A stretch of 23,301 nucleotides of DNA from an uncultured beta proteobacterium (GTDB lineage: Bacteria > Pseudomonadota > Gammaproteobacteria > Burkholderiales > Rhodocyclaceae): positions 1 to 23,301 of the forward strand of contig CAIZKA010000272.1 of NCBI GenBank assembly GCA_903933395.1, written 5' to 3'. Shown one piece after another: positions 22,158 to 23,301 of the stretch. Numbering within the stretch: position 1 is the stretch's first letter; every line of letters starts with the position of its first letter. The notes below the pieces were generated by a model, which worked only from the letters and a program-made list of their open reading frames with translations, had not been told where the DNA came from and searched no databases. The translations under genes were made by a program, and so were the position numbers.

Positions 22158-23301
22158 GCTGCGCTTTTGAGCCCTGTCGTCGCGGCCTGCCAGGGCGCGC
22201 TGCAGCCGAGGCGATTGGCCACCGCCAGCGCCGAAGCCAGGCCGTCTTCGTGGAAACCGTAGCCGCCCCAGGCGCCGCAGAACCACAGGCGCTCGACGCC
22301 CTGTATGGCGTCGAGTTGCGCCTGGGCGCCGATCGCCGCCTGATCGAACAGCGGATGGTCGTAGTCCCAGTCGCCGATCACCTTCGCCGGGTCGGGCTCG
22401 ATGTGCGGATTGAGAGTGACGACGACGGGTGTTTGCGTCGGCAGCGGCTGCAGGTGGTTGATCAGGTAGGAGACGCTGACCGGCTGTGCACCGCCGCGTT
22501 GTGCGCTTCCGCCTGGCGCGCCGGTCATGTAGTTCCACGCCGACCAGACGCGTTCGTCGCGCGGCAGCAGGTTGGCGTCGGTGTGCAGCACGGCGCGGTT
22601 GGGCTGGTAGCGGATGGCGCCGAGGATGCGCCGCTCGGCCGCGGTGGCAGCGCTGCCGAGCAGGGCCAGCGCCTGGTCGCTGTGGCAGGCCAGCACGACG
22701 TCGTCGAAGCGTTCGCAGTTGCCGCCGGGCAGGCCCAGCCAGACACCGTCGGCATCGCGCAGCACCGATTTCACCGGCGTTGCGAGGCGCACGTCGTCGA
22801 GTTCCGCAACGATGCGTTCTACATACCGGCGACCGCCACCCTTCACCGTCTGCCACTGCGGCCGGTCGACGATCTGGAGCAGGCCGTGGTTGCGGGCGAA
22901 GCGGACGAAGGTGGTCAGCGGGTAGTCGAGCATGGCCTGCGTCGGACAGGACCAGATCGCCGCGGCCATCGGCAGCAGGTACCAGTCGCGGAATTCGGCG
23001 CTGTAACGCTGTTTGACGAGGTAATCGCCCAGCGTCACTTCGGGCAGCGCGCCGGCCGTCTCGCGGTTGAAGCGCAGCGTGTCCTGCAGCATGCGCCAGA
23101 AGCCGGGGCGCGCCAGGTTGCGCTTCTGCGCGAACAGCGTAGCGAGGCTGGAGCCGGCCCATTCGAGCTCCGGGTCCGCCATGCTGACGGCGAAGGACAG
23201 GTCGCTGGCGACGGTATCGACCTTCAGTTCGCGGAACAGCGCGGTCAGGTGCGGATAGGTGCGATGTTGAAGACCAGGAAGCCGGTGTCCACCGGGAAGC
23301 G
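22154..23301 (-). CDS. FAD-dependent amine-oxidase-like protein, partial and frameshifted
   Basis: C-terminal part of an NAD/FAD-binding amine-oxidase-family protein; the N-terminal dinucleotide motif lies beyond the window. From 23301 the minus strand reads RFPVDTGFLVFN, then shifts frame. HRTYPHLTALFREL continues from CAT 23266-23264, so one C of an expected AACCAT is missing. Downstream the family text is intact: DWYLLPMAAAIWSCP, VDRPQWQTVKGGGRRYVERI, DDVVLACHSDQAL and the FAD-closing FCGAWGGYGFHEDGL. In related operons this flavoprotein acts on acyl chains with the Cfa-like enzyme. The frameshift may be a sequencing error or a true mutation; if real, an ATG at 23182 could only give an inactive fragment. 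Confidence 0.85.
   Translation of the reverse strand, partial: LPGGHRLPGLQHRTYPHLTALFRELKVDTVASDLSFAVSMADPELEWAGSSLATLFAQKRNLARPGFWRMLQDTLRFNRETAGALPEVTLGDYLVKQRYSAEFRDWYLLPMAAAIWSCPTQAMLDYPLTTFVRFARNHGLLQIVDRPQWQTVKGGGRRYVERIVAELDDVRLATPVKSVLRDADGVWLGLPGGNCERFDDVVLACHSDQALALLGSAATAAERRILGAIRYQPNRAVLHTDANLLPRDERVWSAWNYMTGAPGGSAQRGGAQPVSVSYLINHLQPLPTQTPVVVTLNPHIEPDPAKVIGDWDYDHPLFDQAAIGAQAQLDAIQGVERLWFCGAWGGYGFHEDGLASALAVANRLGCSAPWQAATTGLKSAA

Overview
The window is high-GC bacterial chromosome. It most resembles a betaproteobacterium of the Rhodocyclales/Sterolibacteriaceae type. This is inferred from the gene families (a PEP-CTERM-associated TIGR03790 protein, a branched-chain/aromatic-type ABC transporter, a CHASE2 cyclase beside a FecR protein, and a Cfa/DUF1365/flavoprotein lipid operon) and from interspersed repeats containing ATTCCGGC-GAAA-GCCGGAAT. 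I had no database to confirm the taxon. No rRNA, tRNA or CRISPR array was seen.

Layout. Positions 1-138 hold the C-terminal end of a TIGR03790 protein. A small secreted protein with a 27-residue tandem repeat follows on the minus strand (324-650), behind a near-consensus sigma-54 promoter. Positions 814-1390 are a degraded patch: a terminator, a large palindrome, the frameshifted C-terminus of an NtrC-type regulator, an internal piece of an IS4-family transposase, and the first residues of an IS3-family OrfA. Positions 1448-4303 (minus) are a likely signalling operon: a small hypothetical gene, a CHASE2-class III nucleotide cyclase and a FecR-domain protein. Positions 4447-9061 (minus) are a complete HAAT-type ABC transporter operon in the order livG-livF-binding protein-livH-livM, with a 34-bp perfect palindrome after the binding-protein gene.

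A divergent control region (9062-9482) with two dyads precedes a secreted protein made of two tandem Cache domains. A 140-bp element with 15-bp terminal inverted repeats lies between it and metK. An interspersed repeat, a zinc alcohol dehydrogenase, a divergent NlpC/P60 lipoprotein, a 4-hydroxyphenylacetate-hydroxylase/4-hydroxybutyryl-CoA-dehydratase superfamily protein and a DUF808 membrane protein follow.

From 23301 down to 16478 (minus) runs one tightly packed operon: FAD amine-oxidase-like protein, DUF1365, cyclopropane-fatty-acid-synthase-like methyltransferase, chalcone-isomerase-like protein, GPH/MFS transporter, DUF3833 lipoprotein, SDR and NTF2-like protein. Most junctions overlap by 1-4 bases. 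The gene set resembles the sigma-E/ChrR-linked clusters that modify membrane unsaturated fatty acids in response to singlet oxygen, so a role in modified (possibly methylated or furan) fatty acids is inferred. The flavoprotein carries an apparent one-base frameshift near 23266 and runs off the window.

Most notable points: the sigma-54 promoter and palindrome ahead of the repeat protein, loss of the nucleotide-selecting lysine in the cyclase, a Walker A Lys-to-Arg change in LivF, loss of Fe-S ligands in the HpaB/AbfD-like protein, the TIR-bounded element before metK, and the lipid operon.
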